From positions 382,001-446,000 of the forward strand of contig NC_005090.1 in NCBI RefSeq assembly GCF_000196135.1: a stretch of 64,000 nt of DNA, written 5' to 3'. Shown here piece by piece: positions 62,539 through 64,000 of this stretch. Below the pieces are notes generated by a model. The model had not been told where the DNA came from and did not search any database. It saw only the letters and a list, made by a program, of their open reading frames with translations. The translations under genes and the position numbers were made by a program. Within the stretch, counting starts at the first letter, position 1. Every line of letters starts with the position of its first letter. Source of the stretch: Wolinella succinogenes DSM 1740 (GTDB lineage: Bacteria; Campylobacterota; Campylobacteria; Campylobacterales; Helicobacteraceae).

Positions 62539-63762
62539 ATGTTTGATGAGATACAGTTCGACAAAATCAAACGGCTTCCAAAGTATGTCTTTGCCGCCAT
62601 CAATGAGATCAAGCTTGAGATGAGACGCAATAATGAAGATGTGATTGATTTTAGTATGGGGAATCCCGATGGAATCACTCCCGCCCATATTATTGATAAG
62701 CTCTGCGAGGCGGCACAAAAGCCGAAGAACCACGGCTATTCAGCGAGTCGAGGAATTTACAAGCTACGCCTAGCGATCTGTAATTGGTATAAGCGTAAAT
62801 ACAATGTTGATCTTGATCCAGAGCTTGAAGCGTGTGCGGTCATGGGTTCCAAAGAGGGCTATGTTCACCTAGTGCAGGCGATTGCCAACTTTGGAGATAG
62901 CGCCGTGGTCGCTGAGCCCGTCTATCCAATTCACTACTACGCTTTCATTATCGTGGGAGCTAATGTGACCAAGTTTGGACTGAAGTGGAATGATCGATTT
63001 GAGCTCGATGAGGATGACTACTTTGAGAATCTCAAACGCTCCTTGCGAGAGACGATGCCAAAGCCCAAATTTGTCGTGGTTAACTTCCCTCACAATCCCA
63101 CCACGGTGGTGGTCAAAAAGAGCTTTTATGAGCGATTGGTTGCTTTGGCTAGAGAGGAGCGATTCTACATCATTAGTGACATTGCCTACGCCGATTTGAC
63201 TTTTGATGGCTACTCTACGCCCTCGATCTTGGAGGTCGAAGGGGCGAAAGAGGTGGCCGTGGAGAGCTACACTCTTTCAAAAAGCTACAACATGGCGGGC
63301 TGGCGTGTGGGCTTTGTGGTGGGCAATCCAAAACTGGTTGGAGCGCTTCAGAAGATCAAGAGCTGGATTGATTATGGGATGTATGCCCCCATTCAAGTGG
63401 CGGCCACGATCGCCCTTGATGGCCCTCAGGAGTGCGTGGAAGAGATCAAAGGCAAATATGAGAAGCGCATGGATGTGCTCATTAAAAGCTTTAGTGAAGC
63501 AGGTTGGGAGATGGACAAACCGCAGGCTTCGATGTTTATTTGGGCAAAATTGCCTGAGTGCGCCCAAGGCCTAGGGAGTTTAGAGTTTAGCAAACGACTC
63601 CTTCGAGAAGCTAAAGTGGCGGTGAGTCCTGGGGTGGGCTTTGGTGAGCATGGTGAGGGCTATGTGAGAATCGCGCTTATTGAAAACGAGAAGCGAATCC
63701 GCCAAGCTGCACGCAACATCAAGCAGTTTTTGAAAACTTTACAGAATACGAAAGAGGCATAA
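62539..63762 (+). CDS. Class I/II PLP aminotransferase
   Basis: The 407-residue fold-type I enzyme has the N-terminal FSMGNPDGITP, NYPHNPT-like VVNFPHNPTTVVV, PLP lysine YTLSKSYNMAGWRVGFVVGN (Lys near residue 249), and C-terminal EGYVRIALIENEKRIRQA with the arginine for the alpha-carboxylate. Nearest in feel to alanine/aspartate aminotransferases such as AlaC. It begins 29 bases after the periplasmic protein gene and overlaps hom (TAATG), so an amino acid synthesis role (Ala, Asp or Met/Thr branch) is likely. Confidence 0.88.
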   Translation: MFDEIQFDKIKRLPKYVFAAINEIKLEMRRNNEDVIDFSMGNPDGITPAHIIDKLCEAAQKPKNHGYSASRGIYKLRLAICNWYKRKYNVDLDPELEACAVMGSKEGYVHLVQAIANFGDSAVVAEPVYPIHYYAFIIVGANVTKFGLKWNDRFELDEDDYFENLKRSLRETMPKPKFVVVNFPHNPTTVVVKKSFYERLVALAREERFYIISDIAYADLTFDGYSTPSILEVEGAKEVAVESYTLSKSYNMAGWRVGFVVGNPKLVGALQKIKSWIDYGMYAPIQVAATIALDGPQECVEEIKGKYEKRMDVLIKSFSEAGWEMDKPQASMFIWAKLPECAQGLGSLEFSKRLLREAKVAVSPGVGFGEHGEGYVRIALIENEKRIRQAARNIKQFLKTLQNTKEA

Positions 63763-64000
63763 TGATCAAGGTAGGAATCATCGGTGTAGGAACAGTGGGC
63801 AGCAGTGTCGCTGTTATTTTGGAGCAAAATAGAGAAGTCATCGCCGCTAGAGCGGGCAAAGAGATCGTCGTGAAAAGAGGAGTTGTTAAAGACCTCTCCA
63901 GAACGCGAAGCGATGTGAAGATTCCTATCTCCACGAACATTGATGATATCCTTGATGATCCTGAGATTGATGTGGTGGTGGAATTAATGGGGGGTGTGGA
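63762..64000 (+). CDS. hom: Homoserine dehydrogenase, 3' end outside the window
   Basis: The first 79 residues are visible, from ATG 63762 overlapping the preceding stop (TAATG). They show the Rossmann motif GIIGVGTVGSSVA and the VVKDLSRTRS and VVVELMGG blocks of homoserine dehydrogenases (the family reads VVELmGG). It would convert aspartate semialdehyde to homoserine for threonine and methionine. The coding sequence runs off the right edge. Confidence 0.88.
   Translation, partial: MIKVGIIGVGTVGSSVAVILEQNREVIAARAGKEIVVKRGVVKDLSRTRSDVKIPISTNIDDILDDPEIDVVVELMGGV

Overview
The window (about 48% GC by eye, densely coded) looks like the chromosome of a free-living campylobacterotal (epsilonproteobacterial) species. 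Wolinella succinogenes is my best guess, judged from protein similarity and gene order recalled from memory; I could not search a database. Four blocks match orders I remember from Helicobacter pylori or Campylobacter jejuni: ddl / hydrolase / murF / HIT; ruvA / DUF342 / murJ / cysS; rpmE / rsmI / rRNA methylase / membrane protein / periplasmic protein / aminotransferase / hom; and nrdB with pcm. I see no phage, insertion sequence, CRISPR array or tRNA. The only stable RNA gene is the RNase P RNA. No gap between genes exceeds 300 bases; the largest are about 200.

Layout. 1-4.3 kb: a tightly overlapping seven-gene operon, cut by the left edge, with a NosL-type copper protein, an FtsX-type ABC permease and its ATPase, a polytopic membrane protein with a CPYC motif, a NosL-like protein without the metal motif, and a periplasmic thioredoxin-fold protein. 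This is the best candidate for an undescribed metal or thiol system. 4.4-7.9 kb: a MOSC protein, then a tungsten-type aldehyde ferredoxin oxidoreductase with its own MoaD-like and ThiF/MoeB-like genes. 8-19 kb: a CHASE-diguanylate cyclase, a C4-dicarboxylate/amino acid symporter, a MalY-type lyase, an MFS exporter, two flavin-type oxidoreductase-fold proteins, a 30-residue membrane microprotein with a strong ribosome binding site, a phasin-like/UbiB-kinase pair, an AEC transporter and the amt-PII pair. 19-25 kb: rnpB and a complete RND tripartite efflux operon.

25-40.6 kb: a purB / hybrid histidine kinase / response-regulator-diguanylate-cyclase operon, an RluA-type pseudouridine synthase, nrdB / nitrilase / pcm, a CopA copper ATPase, tpiA / fabI / VOC protein, and a shortened Bat (von Willebrand A) operon that lacks its usual MoxR and DUF58 partners. 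40.7-53.5 kb: polA, an unknown membrane protein, a FIST-chemoreceptor gene interrupted by one in-frame TAA, then ddl / alpha-beta hydrolase-acylphosphatase fusion / murF / HIT / mscS, and a YcaO protein of the E. coli type. 53.5-64 kb: ruvA / DUF342 and, divergently, murJ / cysS, then rpmE / rsmI / trmH-like / RodZ-like / periplasmic protein / aminotransferase / hom, the last cut by the right edge.

Two window-wide patterns stand out. All eight convergent gene pairs overlap at their 3' ends (4 to 32 nt), leaving no room for ordinary intergenic terminators. Many operon joints use ATGA, GTGA or TAATG overlaps, so translational coupling appears to be the rule.
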